Below, one piece after another: positions 50,979 to 63,313 of a stretch of DNA of 64,000 bases. The notes below the pieces were generated by a model. The model saw nothing but the letters and a program-made list of their open reading frames with translations. It was not told the DNA's origin and did not search any database. The number at the start of each line of letters is the position of its first letter. Position 1 is the first letter of the stretch. The stretch comes from JAGNLM01 sp964439835 (lineage in GTDB: Bacteria; Pseudomonadota; Gammaproteobacteria; JAABTG01): positions 1 to 64,000 of the forward strand of contig CAYTPQ010000004.1 of the NCBI GenBank assembly GCA_964439835.1, read 5' to 3'. The position numbers and the translations under genes are program-made.

Positions 50979-52376
50979 TCACGCCGCTGCCGTGGAGAGC
51001 CGCGTGAGGGCCTCCTCGTCCAAGGTCGCGCGGTCGACCTTCAGGTACGCTACCCCGTCCTCGGCCACGACCACGGCCTCCGCGACGCCGGTCACCGCTG
51101 AGAGCCGCGCGGCGAGGGCGTCGGCCTGGGTCTCGTCCAGCGGGCCCACCGCGAGCAGGCGGGTGGACAGGTGGGGGGGCGCACGCATGGTCGCAGCGAC
51201 GCCGAGCCAGAGCGCCAGGGCCAGGGCCGAGACGCCGAAGACCGCCTGCGGTCCGCCCTGGCCGAGGGCCCAGCCGCCGGTGGCACCGCCGAGGAACGCG
51301 CCGAGGAACTGGGCGGTCGCGTAGACACCCATGGCACTGCCCTTGCTCTGAGGTGGGGCGACCCGGGAGACCAGGGAGGGGAGGGTCGCCTCCAGGACGT
51401 TGAAGGCCGTGAAGTAGAGGACCAGCAGGGCGACGACCCGGACCTCGTCGGGGCCCGGCAGCATCAGACCGAGCTGGGCCAGGGCGGCGGCGGCGACGGC
51501 GCCCACGAACACCGCCTTCACGCGACGCCGGCGCTCGGCCAGGATGACGAACGGCACCATCAGCGCGACCGAGAGCACCAGCACGCCCAGGTACACCACC
51601 CAGTGCTGGTCGGCGTCGATCCCGATCTGGTCGCGGAGCAGCAGGGGGAGGGCGACGAAGAGGGCGGTCATGACGAAGTGCAGGGCGAGGATGCCGACGT
51701 CCAGACGCAGCAGGTCGGGGTTGCGCAGGACTTCGCCGAGCTGGGCCGGTACCGGCTCGGCGTCCCGGTGCACCCGGCTGACGCGCGGGGACGGCACCAG
51801 CAGGTGCAGCACCGCCAGGCCGGTCAGGGCCAGGGCCGCGGTCACCCAGAAGATCCCGGCGAGGCCGACGTGCCGGCCGAGGACCGGGCCCACCACCAGG
51901 GCGGCGGCGAAAGACAGCCCGATGCTCGCGCCGATGACCGCCATCACCCGGGTGCGGTGCTCCTCCCGCGTGAGGTCCGCCGCCAGCGCGAGCACCGGTC
52001 CCGCGATGGCGCCCGCGCCCTGGATCGCACGGCCGACGAGCACGCCCAGCACGCTGGTCGCCAGCGCCGACCAGACGCTGCCGGCGGCGAACAGCAACAG
52101 CCCGACAGTGATGACGGGCTTGCGGCCGAGACGGTCGGAGAGGACGCCGAAGGGGATCTGGAGCAGGGCCTGGGATAGACCATAGGCGCCGATGGCGAGG
52201 CCCGCGAGGAGGGGGGTGTAGTCCGGGTAGTCCTGGGCGTACAGGGTGAAGACGGGCAGGACCAGGAACAGCCCGAGCATCCGGCTGGCGTAGATCCCCG
52301 CCAGGCCGACGGCGGCGCGGCGCTCGACGCCCGCGAGGTCGACCGGGGGCGGTTGGTGTGGCTTCCGGTCGTTCAT
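50979..52376 (-). CDS. YajR-like MFS transporter with C-terminal ferredoxin-like domain
   Basis: This is a twelve-helix MFS protein with the motif A SDRLGRKPV (about 79-87) and an extra C-terminal cytoplasmic domain of about 65 aa. That domain (LLAVGPLDETQADALAARL and VAEAVVVAEDGVAYLKVD) looks like the alpha-beta YAM domain of E. coli YajR. From ATG 52376 the product is 465 aa. Substrate is unknown in the family. It is upstream of ssb on the same strand and diverges from the GGDEF/EAL gene. Confidence 0.85.
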   Translation of the reverse strand: MNDRKPHQPPPVDLAGVERRAAVGLAGIYASRMLGLFLVLPVFTLYAQDYPDYTPLLAGLAIGAYGLSQALLQIPFGVLSDRLGRKPVITVGLLLFAAGSVWSALATSVLGVLVGRAIQGAGAIAGPVLALAADLTREEHRTRVMAVIGASIGLSFAAALVVGPVLGRHVGLAGIFWVTAALALTGLAVLHLLVPSPRVSRVHRDAEPVPAQLGEVLRNPDLLRLDVGILALHFVMTALFVALPLLLRDQIGIDADQHWVVYLGVLVLSVALMVPFVILAERRRRVKAVFVGAVAAAALAQLGLMLPGPDEVRVVALLVLYFTAFNVLEATLPSLVSRVAPPQSKGSAMGVYATAQFLGAFLGGATGGWALGQGGPQAVFGVSALALALWLGVAATMRAPPHLSTRLLAVGPLDETQADALAARLSAVTGVAEAVVVAEDGVAYLKVDRATLDEEALTRLSTAAA

Positions 52377-52391
52377 GGCGCCCGGCGTCAA

Positions 52392-52718
52392 GGAGGAGGG
52401 TCAATGGTAGCAGGCTCGCCGGCCTCCGGCTGGCGGACGTAGGCGCCTCGTCCACCCGCCCGAACTGGAGCGGCGCGACCGGCCGGTCGCTCCGGGGGGC
52501 ACGCCGCCGCCCCCCTCGGGGCGCTGCGGGCAGCGCGCGGCAGCTCTGCGCGGGGTGTCTGAGCGAGAACGCCTGGCAAACCCAGGTTAGCTAAAGCCGG
52601 ATCGTGACCGGACGCCAATGCACTGCAGGGAGTAGGGCCGGCCCGGCACGCCGGGCTTGCGACGCCTGCAGACGGTTAACGGAGAGAGGATGCCGCCCGA
52701 ATTCAGCGCCCGGTCCGA
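52392..52718. other. divergent leader region yajR-like/GGDEF-EAL
   Basis: This gap of about 330 bases precedes the GGDEF/EAL gene. It contains a hairpin CCTGG-CAAAC-CCAGG (about 52568-52582), a GCCCGGC...GCCGGGC-type stem inside CTGCAGG/CCTGCAG (about 52622-52670), and a 20-codon ORF (ATG 52690, good ribosome site GGAGAGAGG) that ends 5 nt before the alternative GTG start 52758. No promoter could be assigned. The leader may be structured, but no known riboswitch is confirmed. Confidence 0.4.
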
Positions 52719-55700
52719 GTGCCTGGACCCGCGCAGGCAAATCCGGACCTGACCGACGTGACCGCTGGTTTGCCCAGCACGACCGCGCCGGCCTCTCTGG
52801 GCGGTGCGCCGGCGTCCGGGGGGCCTGGCGCGTCCGACCCCGGCCGGCGCTTCGCGTTCGCCCGGGCCCTCTGGGCCTTTGGCCTGGTCGTCGCCATCGG
52901 TCTCCTGGCCCTCGCCGCTGCCGGCCTCTGGTACGCCCGGGAGGTCGTGCTGCGGGATACCGAGCGCGAGCTCGCCAACCTGACGGAGGCGCTTGCCGAG
53001 CACGCCCAGAGCACCGTGCGGGGCATTGATCTGCTCCTCGCAAGCAGTGCCGATTGGCTGCAGGGGCTGCCGCCGGACGAGGTCACCGACGCCGAGGCCT
53101 TGCACCGCGGGCTCGTGGCCCGCCTCGCCGGGCTGCCCCAGGTGCGGGTACTCGCGGTCTTCGACGCCACCGGGGAGTCCCTCGCGAGCACCCGGTCCCA
53201 CCCGGCCCCGGTCCTCCACCACGCCGAGGAGCCCTACTTCAAGGCTCACCTGAGGGGCTCGGGCACCCGTCTCCACGTGGCGCTGCCCCGCAAGGGCAAG
53301 CTCGAGGACCGGTGGTTCTTGTTCTTCAGTCGAGCCTTGCGCCGGGCGGACGGGACGCTTCAGGGCGTGGTCGTGGCCCTGATCGAGCCCGAGTACTTCG
53401 AGACCTCGTTCGGCCGCCTCGAGCTCGGCGGACAGCACAGCCTCGCGCTCTACCGCGACGACGGCTACCTGCTCACGTCCTATCCCCAGGAACCCGAGCG
53501 GTTGGGTGCACGGGCCTACCCCGAGGAGATCGAGGCCGCCCGCGCGTCCGGCTCGGGCCGCGGGCTCTCGCGTGCGGCCGGCGCAGCCGGGCGCGCGCCG
53601 CGGGTCGTGGCGACGAAGAGGCTCGACGACTATCCCATCGTGGTCCGGGCCTCCGTGGACCAGGACGTCGCCCTCGGCGGTTGGCGCGACGCGGGGGTGG
53701 CCGTCGGTACGGCGACGGTCACCAGTTCCGTGCTCATCCTGCTGCTTGGCGGACTCCTCGCCCGGCACAGCCGGCGCCGCGACGCGCTTGCCGCCGACCT
53801 GGCCCGGAGCGAGACACGGTTCCGGGCGATCTACAACGGGGTAAACGACGCGATCTTTCTCCTCGAACCCGCGACCGGGGCTATCCTCGACGCCAACGCC
53901 CGCACGACCGAGCTCTTCGGCTACACCCAGGGCGAAGTCACCTCGCTCACGATCGACGACCTCAGCGACGGCAACCCGCCGTACACGCGGCAGGGCCTGA
54001 TGGCGGTCCTGAGCGAGGTCCTGCCGGGCAAGCGGGGGGTGTTCGAATGGCTCGCGCGCGACCGCGCCGGGCGGCGTTTCTGGGTCGAGGTCGGCCCTCA
54101 GCAGGCCACTATCGGCGGCGAGGCGCGGGTGCTGGTCGTGGTGCGGGACATCAGCGAGCGCAAGAAGACCGAAGAGCGGCTGCGCCAGTCCGCGACGGTC
54201 TTCGAGAGCACGCTCGAGGGTGTGGTCATCACCGACCCCCAGGGCCGGATCGTCGCGACCAACCGGGCCTTCAGCACGATCACCGGCTACGCCGAGGACG
54301 AGGTGCTGAGCCAGGATCCCCGTTTACTCGCCTCCGGGCGGCACGAGCGGAGTTTCTTCCAGGACATGTGGCGCTCGATCGGCCAGACCGGTAGCTGGCA
54401 GGGCGAGCTCTGGAATCGGCGCAAGAACGGTGAGGTCTACCCCGAGTGGCTCACCATCAGCACGGTGCGAGACGCCGCCGGCGCGATTGTCAACTATGTG
54501 GGCGTTTTCTCCGACATCAGCCGGATCAAACAGTCCGAGGAGAAGCTCGACCACCTGGCCCATCACGACCCCTTGACCGGGCTGCCCAACCGGCTGCTGC
54601 TCCAGTCGCGGCTCGCCCACGCCCTCGAGCAGGCCCAGCGTCACCGCCACCAGGTGGCGGTCCTCATGGTGGACCTCGACCTGTTCAAGAACGTGAACGA
54701 CAGCCTCGGTCACCCGGCGGGCGACCAGCTGATCAGGGTCGTCGCCCAGCGCATCCGCCAGCGCCTGCGCGAGGAAGACACCCTCGCGCGCGTTGGCGGG
54801 GACGAGTTTGTCGTGCTGCTCGAGCAACTGCCTCGAGCGGAGGATGCCGCGATCGTCGCGCAGGCGATCCTCGGTGTGATGAGCGAGCCCGCTGCCCTGA
54901 GCGGGGGGCACGAGGTCTACGTGAGCGGCAGCGTGGGCGTGAGTCTGTTCCCGAACGATGGGGTCGACGCCACTCAGCTCATGCGCAACGCCGACACCGC
55001 GCTCTACCAGGCGAAGGCCCAGGGCCGCAACACCTACCGCTTCTACACCGAGGCCCTGACCCGGGCGGCCAACGACCGCCTGTCGCTGGAAGCGAGGCTA
55101 CGCCGGGGCTTCGAGCGCGGGGAGCTGCTCCTCCACTACCAACCCCAGGTGTCCGTGCAGGACGGGCGGATCGTCGGGGTCGAGGCCCTGCTGCGCTGGC
55201 AGTCCGCCGAGGACGGGTTCATCACCCCGGACCGGTTCATCCCGCTCGCCGAGGAGACGCGCCTCATCCTTCCGATCGGCGACTGGGTCTTGCAGACTGC
55301 CTGCGCCCAGCTGCGTGCCTGGGTCGACGAGGGCTGCGAGCCGGTGCGGGTGGCCGTGAACCTCTCATCGCGCCAGTTCGAGCAGAAGGACCTGGCCAGC
55401 CGGGTGCGCAAGGCGCTGGAGGACACCGGCCTGCCGCCCCAGTGGCTCGAGCTCGAGATCACGGAGAGCGCCATCATGGCCCAGGGGGAGCAGGCGGTGG
55501 AGGCGATCCGCGAGCTCAAGGCGCTGGGGGTGAGCATCGCCCTGGACGACTTCGGCACCGGCTACTCCTCGCTCGCATACCTGAAGCGCTTCGCCATCGA
55601 CACCCTCAAGATCGACCGCAGCTTTGTGCGCGACATCCCCGAGGACCGCAACGATCGGGCGATCGCCGCCACCATCATTGCCATGGCGAGGACGCTCGGG

Positions 55701-55880
55701 ATCCAGGTGCTGGCGGAGGGCGTGGAGACCCCCGAGCAGCTCGCCTTTCTCGTCTCGCACGGTTGCCACTCCTGGCAGGGCTACCTGTTCAGCCGACCGG
55801 TGCCGGCCGGGGACCTGGCGGCCCGCCTGCCCCGCAGCAAGACCGCGCCCCCAGCCCGTCGCCGTAGCGCGGGCGAATAG
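52719..55880 (+). CDS. sensory GGDEF-EAL c-di-GMP protein with two PAS domains
   Basis: This large membrane protein (1053 aa from GTG 52719; GTG 52758 is an alternative) has two helices (about 50-70 and 330-350) bracketing a periplasmic sensor region, two PAS domains (about 365-490 and 495-620), a GGDEF domain (about 625-790) and an EAL domain (about 800-1040). GGDEF is intact in VGGDEFVV, with an RxxD inhibitory site (REED) five residues before it. EAL is intact in VEALLRW, with DDFGTGYSS. It may therefore both make and degrade c-di-GMP, with regulated output. It diverges from the yajR-like gene and precedes uvrA. Confidence 0.93.
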   Translation: MPGPAQANPDLTDVTAGLPSTTAPASLGGAPASGGPGASDPGRRFAFARALWAFGLVVAIGLLALAAAGLWYAREVVLRDTERELANLTEALAEHAQSTVRGIDLLLASSADWLQGLPPDEVTDAEALHRGLVARLAGLPQVRVLAVFDATGESLASTRSHPAPVLHHAEEPYFKAHLRGSGTRLHVALPRKGKLEDRWFLFFSRALRRADGTLQGVVVALIEPEYFETSFGRLELGGQHSLALYRDDGYLLTSYPQEPERLGARAYPEEIEAARASGSGRGLSRAAGAAGRAPRVVATKRLDDYPIVVRASVDQDVALGGWRDAGVAVGTATVTSSVLILLLGGLLARHSRRRDALAADLARSETRFRAIYNGVNDAIFLLEPATGAILDANARTTELFGYTQGEVTSLTIDDLSDGNPPYTRQGLMAVLSEVLPGKRGVFEWLARDRAGRRFWVEVGPQQATIGGEARVLVVVRDISERKKTEERLRQSATVFESTLEGVVITDPQGRIVATNRAFSTITGYAEDEVLSQDPRLLASGRHERSFFQDMWRSIGQTGSWQGELWNRRKNGEVYPEWLTISTVRDAAGAIVNYVGVFSDISRIKQSEEKLDHLAHHDPLTGLPNRLLLQSRLAHALEQAQRHRHQVAVLMVDLDLFKNVNDSLGHPAGDQLIRVVAQRIRQRLREEDTLARVGGDEFVVLLEQLPRAEDAAIVAQAILGVMSEPAALSGGHEVYVSGSVGVSLFPNDGVDATQLMRNADTALYQAKAQGRNTYRFYTEALTRAANDRLSLEARLRRGFERGELLLHYQPQVSVQDGRIVGVEALLRWQSAEDGFITPDRFIPLAEETRLILPIGDWVLQTACAQLRAWVDEGCEPVRVAVNLSSRQFEQKDLASRVRKALEDTGLPPQWLELEITESAIMAQGEQAVEAIRELKALGVSIALDDFGTGYSSLAYLKRFAIDTLKIDRSFVRDIPEDRNDRAIAATIIAMARTLGIQVLAEGVETPEQLAFLVSHGCHSWQGYLFSRPVPAGDLAARLPRSKTAPPARRRSAGE

Positions 55881-56005
55881 CGCCCCATTCGGCTCCTGCG
55901 CCCGCGCCGCCCCCGCGCGCGGTGCATCCGCCGTTCCCTCGCCCGGGGTGAGCAGGGAGCGGCTGGGACGTTACCATACCGCGTTTGCCCACGGCCGCCG
56001 CGCGC

Positions 56006-58959
<2,954 letters not shown>

Positions 58960-58963
<4 letters not shown>

Positions 58964-59583
58964 TTGGCGAGGTCGCCGGCGCGGCGTTGCTCTACGGGGC
59001 GCTGTCGGTCGCCCTCGCCCTGGTGTCGGCGCGGGTCCCGAAGCACGCCGGCCACGCGGCCGTGGTCTGGCTCTGGGAACACCTCTACCTGCCCCTGCTG
59101 CGGGCGGCCGCCCTGGTCGGGTTCATCCTGGTCGCCTACCCGGGGCTGTTCGGGGTCGCTGAGGGGCCGGGTGTCGGTGCCCTGATCGCGGGGGGCCACG
59201 CCCGCCTCAGCCACCTGCTTGGCGTGGTGTTTCTGCTGAGCCTGGCGCTGCCGGCGCTGCCCGTGGTCGGCAGCCCCGCGCTTGCCCTGCCGGTCCAGGG
59301 CGCGGCCGGATCGGCGCTGGTGTTCCACTGGCTCGCCGAGGCGCTTGGTGCACCGGCGGTCGGGTACTGGCCGGGCACGCCCGCTCTCCTCGGGGCGGCG
59401 GCCCTGGCCTACGGCGCCTGGTGGGCCGCCCGGTGGGCCTCCGCCGCGCTGGAGCTGACCGGCCGACGCCTCTGGAACGTGGCCGACGCCGGCGAGGTCG
59501 CCTCCCAGGCCCTGTTGCTGTTCCTCCAGGCCCCGGCCCTGCTGGTCTACAGCCTCGGCCTCGGTCGGCAGCTCGGGGCTTGA
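58960..59583 (+). CDS. hypothetical polytopic membrane protein
   Basis: I do not recognise this 207-aa protein. It has about six hydrophobic segments (about 5-22, 45-62, 70-80, 88-105, 120-150 and 183-202). Loops are short and no catalytic motif is seen. Start GTG 58960 overlaps the uvrA stop (GTGA), which supports real translation. It is followed by the second copy of repeat family A and then repeat family C, in a convergent junction. Confidence 0.65.
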
Positions 59584-59637
59584 CGGAGGTGGCACGCAGG
59601 GAGCGCGCTGCATGTAATCACTCCTCGGCCTCGGGGG

Positions 59638-59746
59638 GCGTGCCCCGGGTGCGGTCCCGGGGGACACGCCGTGAATACGTCCCTGTAGGCTCGTATGCCG
59701 CCATCCCGGCGGCATACGGTCCCGCAAGACCGTACCCGGGGCACGC
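59638..59746. repeat. palindromic repeat family A, copy 2
   Basis: The 109-bp element has a 19-nt outer stem (59638-59656 with 59728-59746, one wobble), the same 33-nt core as copy 1 (59662-59694), and an inner perfect hairpin CGTATGCCGCC/GGCGGCATACG. Both stems differ in sequence from copy 1 yet stay paired. It lies in a convergent junction like copy 1. Confidence 0.85.
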
Positions 59747-59814
59747 TGCGGGCGCGTCACCCCATCCTACCTCGGCGAAGTCACGGACCCTACGGGCTGA
59801 AGAAGTCCCCTTTC

Positions 59815-59884
59815 GTCATTCCGGTGAAGGCCGGAATCCAGGGGAATACTGACCTGGCCCCCGGCTTCCGCCGGGGTGGCGACT
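59815..59884. repeat. palindromic repeat family C
   Basis: The element starts GTCATTCCGGTGAAGGCCGG and ends in the imperfect complement CCGGCTTCCGCCGGGGTGGC-GAC. This is the widespread GTCATTCC...GGAATCCAG type of dispersed repeat found in many proteobacteria. It ends exactly at the stop codon of the thioredoxin-domain gene. Confidence 0.75.
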
Positions 59885-61995
59885 CATGCAGGGTCTGCCT
59901 GGTGTGCTGGCACCGGCACCTCTCCGGCGCGTAATGCGAGGTCGAAGGCCACCCGATCGGTGATGGGGGCACTGCACTGGAGCCCCGAGCAGACGTACGC
60001 CACCACCTCTCCTCGCGGCCGGCGCTCGGCCAGCAGTCCCGGGAGGTCGCGGGCGTCCTCGGGGATGGCGAGGGTCAGGCGGCGCGGGGCGTAGCGCTGA
60101 CTCGCGCGCCGGTGCCAGCTGGCAAGGGGTTCGCCGCGACCGCGCAGGACCAGGGTCTCCCCGGGCCGCAGGTGCTCCTCGAGGGCGTCCAGCAGGGTCG
60201 CGTGGCCGTAGGGCAGCCCCGCGATGGCGGGCCAGGCCGCCTTGACCGTGCGCTCGGCGGCCTCCAGGTAGCGCGGCTCCCCGAGCAGGTGGCCCAGGCG
60301 CGCCAGCACCCGCGCCGCCACGCCGTTGCCGGAGGGCAGGGCCTCGTCGGCGTTCGGCTTGGGCCGGTGCAGGAGCCGCTCGCCGTCCTCGGCGGTGAAG
60401 AAGAACCCGCCGTGCTCACGGTCCGGGAAGGCGTGGAGCAGCGTCTCCACCAGCTCCACGGCGAAGGCCAGGTCGCCGTCCCGCCAGCGGGCCTCCAGCA
60501 GTGCCAGGGTCCCGTCGGCGAGGAAGGCGTAGTCGTCAAGATACCCCGCCAGGTGGGCCTTGCCGTCCTTCCAGGTGGCGAGCAGGCGGCCGTCGCGCCA
60601 GAGGGTGGCGCGCGCGAAGTCCAGGGCCCGCTCGGCCGACGCGACCCAGGCGGGCTCACCCAGGATTCGGCCGGCCGCCGCCATCCCCTGGATCATCAGG
60701 CCGTTCCAGGCGGTCAGCACCTTGTCGTCCCGGCCCGGTCGCGGGCGGCGCTCGCGGGCGGTGAAGAGCTTCTCTAGCGCCGTGTCGAGCACCGCCACGA
60801 CCTCCTCCGGACTGCGGCCCGTCTCCGTGGCGAGGCGCTCCAGGTCCTCGTAGGCGTGCAGGTGCCAGTGGCCCTCGAAGTTGGGCTCCCGGTCGAGGCC
60901 GAAGCGGCGTCGGACCAGGGCGTGCTCGGTCTCGTCGAGCAGCCCCCGGACCTCCTCCCGGGACCAGACGTAGAAGCGACCCTCCTCGCCCTCGGAGTCG
61001 GCGTCCAGCGAGGAGTAGTAGCCGCCTTCCGGCGCCTGCATCTCCCGCATCACCCAGCGCGCTATACGCTCGGCGGTCCGCCGGAACAGGGGCTCGCCGG
61101 TCAGCTGCCAGGCTTCGGCGTAAAGGGCGAGCAGCGGGCCGTTGTCGTAGAGCATCTTCTCAAAGTGGGGGATCATCCAGAGGTCGTCGACCGAGTAGCG
61201 GCAGAAGCCCCCACCGACCTGGTCGAACACCCCCCCGAGGGCCATCTTCTCCAGGGTCCCCGTTGCCATCGCCAGTGCTTCCCGGTCGGGTTCTCCGGCC
61301 TCGACGCTGGCGGCGTAGTGGTGCAACAGCCGCCTGGTACTCGTCGGGTGGGGAAACTTCGGCGCTTTGCCGAAGCCGCCGTGGCGCCGGTCATAGCTCT
61401 GGGCTAGCTGGTCCCGGGCGACGCCGAGCGGTTCCGCGGACAGGGCCGTCAAGGTGCCACCCCGTTTCCCCTCCAGCTCCGCCAGGGCGTCCCGGAACAG
61501 TCCCTCGTTCTCCCCCAGCCGGTCCCGGTGGTCGCGGTACCAGTCCGCGACCCGGGTCAACACGTCGCGGAAGCCCGGCATGCCGTAGCGGGGTTCGGGG
61601 GGAAAGTAGGTCCCGGTAAAGAACGGCACGTGGGTGCGCGGGTCGAGGACGACGGTGAGGGGCCAGCCACCCGGGCGTTGCGCGAGCAGGTGGTGGGCGC
61701 TCTGGTAGACCCGGTCCAGGTCCGGCCGCTCTTCCCGGTCGACCTTGATGTTGACGTAGCGCTCGTTCATCAGCCGCGCCGTCTCCGGGTCCTCGAACGA
61801 CTCGTGGGCCATCACGTGGCACCAGTGGCAGGCCGAGTAGCCGATCGACAGCAGGATGGGGCGGTCCTCGCGGCGGGCCCGCTCGAGGGCCTCCGGCCCC
61901 CAGGGGTACCAGTCCACGGGGTTGCCGGCGTGCTGGAGCAGGTAAGGGCTCGTCTCGTCGGCCAGGGCGTTGGTGGCCCGGGCGGGGTGGGTCAT
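59884..61995 (-). CDS. YyaL-type thioredoxin-domain protein
   Basis: This 703-aa protein belongs to the DUF255/YyaL (SPATA20-like) family. The N-terminal thioredoxin fold (about 1-165) has the motif SACHWCHVM with CxxC, and opens TSPYLLQHAGNPVDWYPWG, a family hallmark. An alpha/alpha barrel like that of N-acylglucosamine epimerase follows (about 180-640). Family function is unknown; a redox or glycan role is possible. The start is ATG 61995, and the stop touches repeat family C. It lies about 100 nt from the GGDEF gene, same strand. Confidence 0.92.
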   Translation of the reverse strand: MTHPARATNALADETSPYLLQHAGNPVDWYPWGPEALERARREDRPILLSIGYSACHWCHVMAHESFEDPETARLMNERYVNIKVDREERPDLDRVYQSAHHLLAQRPGGWPLTVVLDPRTHVPFFTGTYFPPEPRYGMPGFRDVLTRVADWYRDHRDRLGENEGLFRDALAELEGKRGGTLTALSAEPLGVARDQLAQSYDRRHGGFGKAPKFPHPTSTRRLLHHYAASVEAGEPDREALAMATGTLEKMALGGVFDQVGGGFCRYSVDDLWMIPHFEKMLYDNGPLLALYAEAWQLTGEPLFRRTAERIARWVMREMQAPEGGYYSSLDADSEGEEGRFYVWSREEVRGLLDETEHALVRRRFGLDREPNFEGHWHLHAYEDLERLATETGRSPEEVVAVLDTALEKLFTARERRPRPGRDDKVLTAWNGLMIQGMAAAGRILGEPAWVASAERALDFARATLWRDGRLLATWKDGKAHLAGYLDDYAFLADGTLALLEARWRDGDLAFAVELVETLLHAFPDREHGGFFFTAEDGERLLHRPKPNADEALPSGNGVAARVLARLGHLLGEPRYLEAAERTVKAAWPAIAGLPYGHATLLDALEEHLRPGETLVLRGRGEPLASWHRRASQRYAPRRLTLAIPEDARDLPGLLAERRPRGEVVAYVCSGLQCSAPITDRVAFDLALRAGEVPVPAHQADPA

Positions 61996-62095
61996 GGCCG
62001 CCTCCTCGGGACCCGCGCGCTCCGCCCTTCGCCACAGGGGTGGCGGGGACCGCGGCAGGACCTGTCGGTTGTTGAGTCAGGCGGTCAAGTATACC

Positions 62096-63310
62096 TCAGC
62101 GACCGGCCGCGGCGCGCTGGCGATCGGGGATGTCGCTGTACGCGAACACCTGGTCGCGGCCGTTGGCCTTGCAGTAATAGAGTGCCTTGTCGGCCTGGCG
62201 GAGCAGGTGGTCGACCAGCGGGCGGCCCTGGTAACGGCCGTCGTGGTCGACCGAGGACAGGCCGATGCTGACCGTGAGCCCGAAGCTGACGCCCTCGGCC
62301 TCCCAGAGCAGGCCCCGGACGTAGACCTGGATGCGCTCGGCGAGCACCCGCGCCCCTTCAAGGCCGGTGTTCGGCAGCGCCAGCACGAACTCCTCGCCGC
62401 CGAAGCGCGCCAGGATGTCGCCCTCGCGGGTGTGCCGGCGCAGCGCCGCGGCCAGGTCGCGGAGCGCGGCGTCACCGATGGCGTGGCCGAAGGAATCGTT
62501 GATCTGTTTGAACAAATCCAGATCGACCAGCATCATGCAGAAGGGGTGGCGGTAGCGCAGCGAGCGCGCGACCGCGGCCTCCGCCTCGGCGAAGAAGAAG
62601 CGCCGATTGTGCAGGCCCGTCAGCTCGTCGATGGTCGATAGCTCCTCGTAGCGGCGCTTGAGCTGCTCGGCCTCCGCCAGCGCGCCCTCCAGCTGGCGGG
62701 TGCGCTCGGCGACGACAGTCTCCAGACTGTGCAGGGCCCGCTGGTTCGCGAGCATGTGGCCGAGGACCGCGCAGTAGACGGCAATCACCTGCAGGTGCCA
62801 CTCGCGGAAGTGGTGCGCCTCGGGGTGGAAGACGTTCACGACGCCGAGCAGCTCGCCCGCCGCCAGCACTGGCGCGCAGATGAGGCAACCCTGGCTCGGG
62901 CCGCTTTGGCCCGGCAGGGGGACGAAGCGGGGATCGGTGGCGCAGTCCGGGCAGACCTGGGTCTCGCGGGTCTGGGCGGCAAGGCCGACAAGACCCTCGC
63001 CCAGGCGGAACGTCCGCGGGGCGTACACGCGGTCGGGGGGCAGCCCCTCCGCCGTCTCCCGGGCCGCCTCCGCGTAATCGCGTCCCGCGGCGCAGACGAG
63101 CTCGCTGCCCTGCAGCAGGAACACCGAGCAGCGCGCGAAGTCCTGGTGCTGCATCAGGGCCTCGAGGGCGCCGACGATGAGGGGCCGGGTGTCGCTGCGG
63201 TGGCAGCAGTCCAGCTCGGTGAGCGCGCGCACCGCCGAGAGCGAGTCCAGCAGCGCCAGGAAGCGTTGTCGGAGCTCCCGTGCGGCGTCAGCGAACGGTG
63301 TAGGGTCCAT
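62096..63310 (-). CDS. GAF-GGDEF diguanylate cyclase
   Basis: This is a 404-aa soluble protein with an N-terminal GAF-like domain (about 30-195), a short coiled coil (about 200-235) and a GGDEF domain (about 238-400). The active-site motif is GGEEF in RFGGEEFVLALP, which is catalytically competent in this family; the RxxD inhibitory site is REGD. The GAF region contains CPDCATDPRF, a possible metal or redox sensor. It starts 3 nt after the upstream HDOD gene ends, so the two are co-translated. It probably links an internal signal to c-di-GMP level. Confidence 0.92.
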   Translation of the reverse strand: MDPTPFADAARELRQRFLALLDSLSAVRALTELDCCHRSDTRPLIVGALEALMQHQDFARCSVFLLQGSELVCAAGRDYAEAARETAEGLPPDRVYAPRTFRLGEGLVGLAAQTRETQVCPDCATDPRFVPLPGQSGPSQGCLICAPVLAAGELLGVVNVFHPEAHHFREWHLQVIAVYCAVLGHMLANQRALHSLETVVAERTRQLEGALAEAEQLKRRYEELSTIDELTGLHNRRFFFAEAEAAVARSLRYRHPFCMMLVDLDLFKQINDSFGHAIGDAALRDLAAALRRHTREGDILARFGGEEFVLALPNTGLEGARVLAERIQVYVRGLLWEAEGVSFGLTVSIGLSSVDHDGRYQGRPLVDHLLRQADKALYYCKANGRDQVFAYSDIPDRQRAAAGR

Positions 63311-63313
63311 CGC

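Noticed and set aside
52560..52680. Resemblance to a c-di-GMP-I (GEMM) riboswitch upstream of the GGDEF-EAL gene
   Set aside because: GGCAAACC is present, but the GAAA-loop helix and the GACGCAAAGCC junction do not follow in order. The pieces that resemble them are scattered and the local sequence folds better as simple hairpins.
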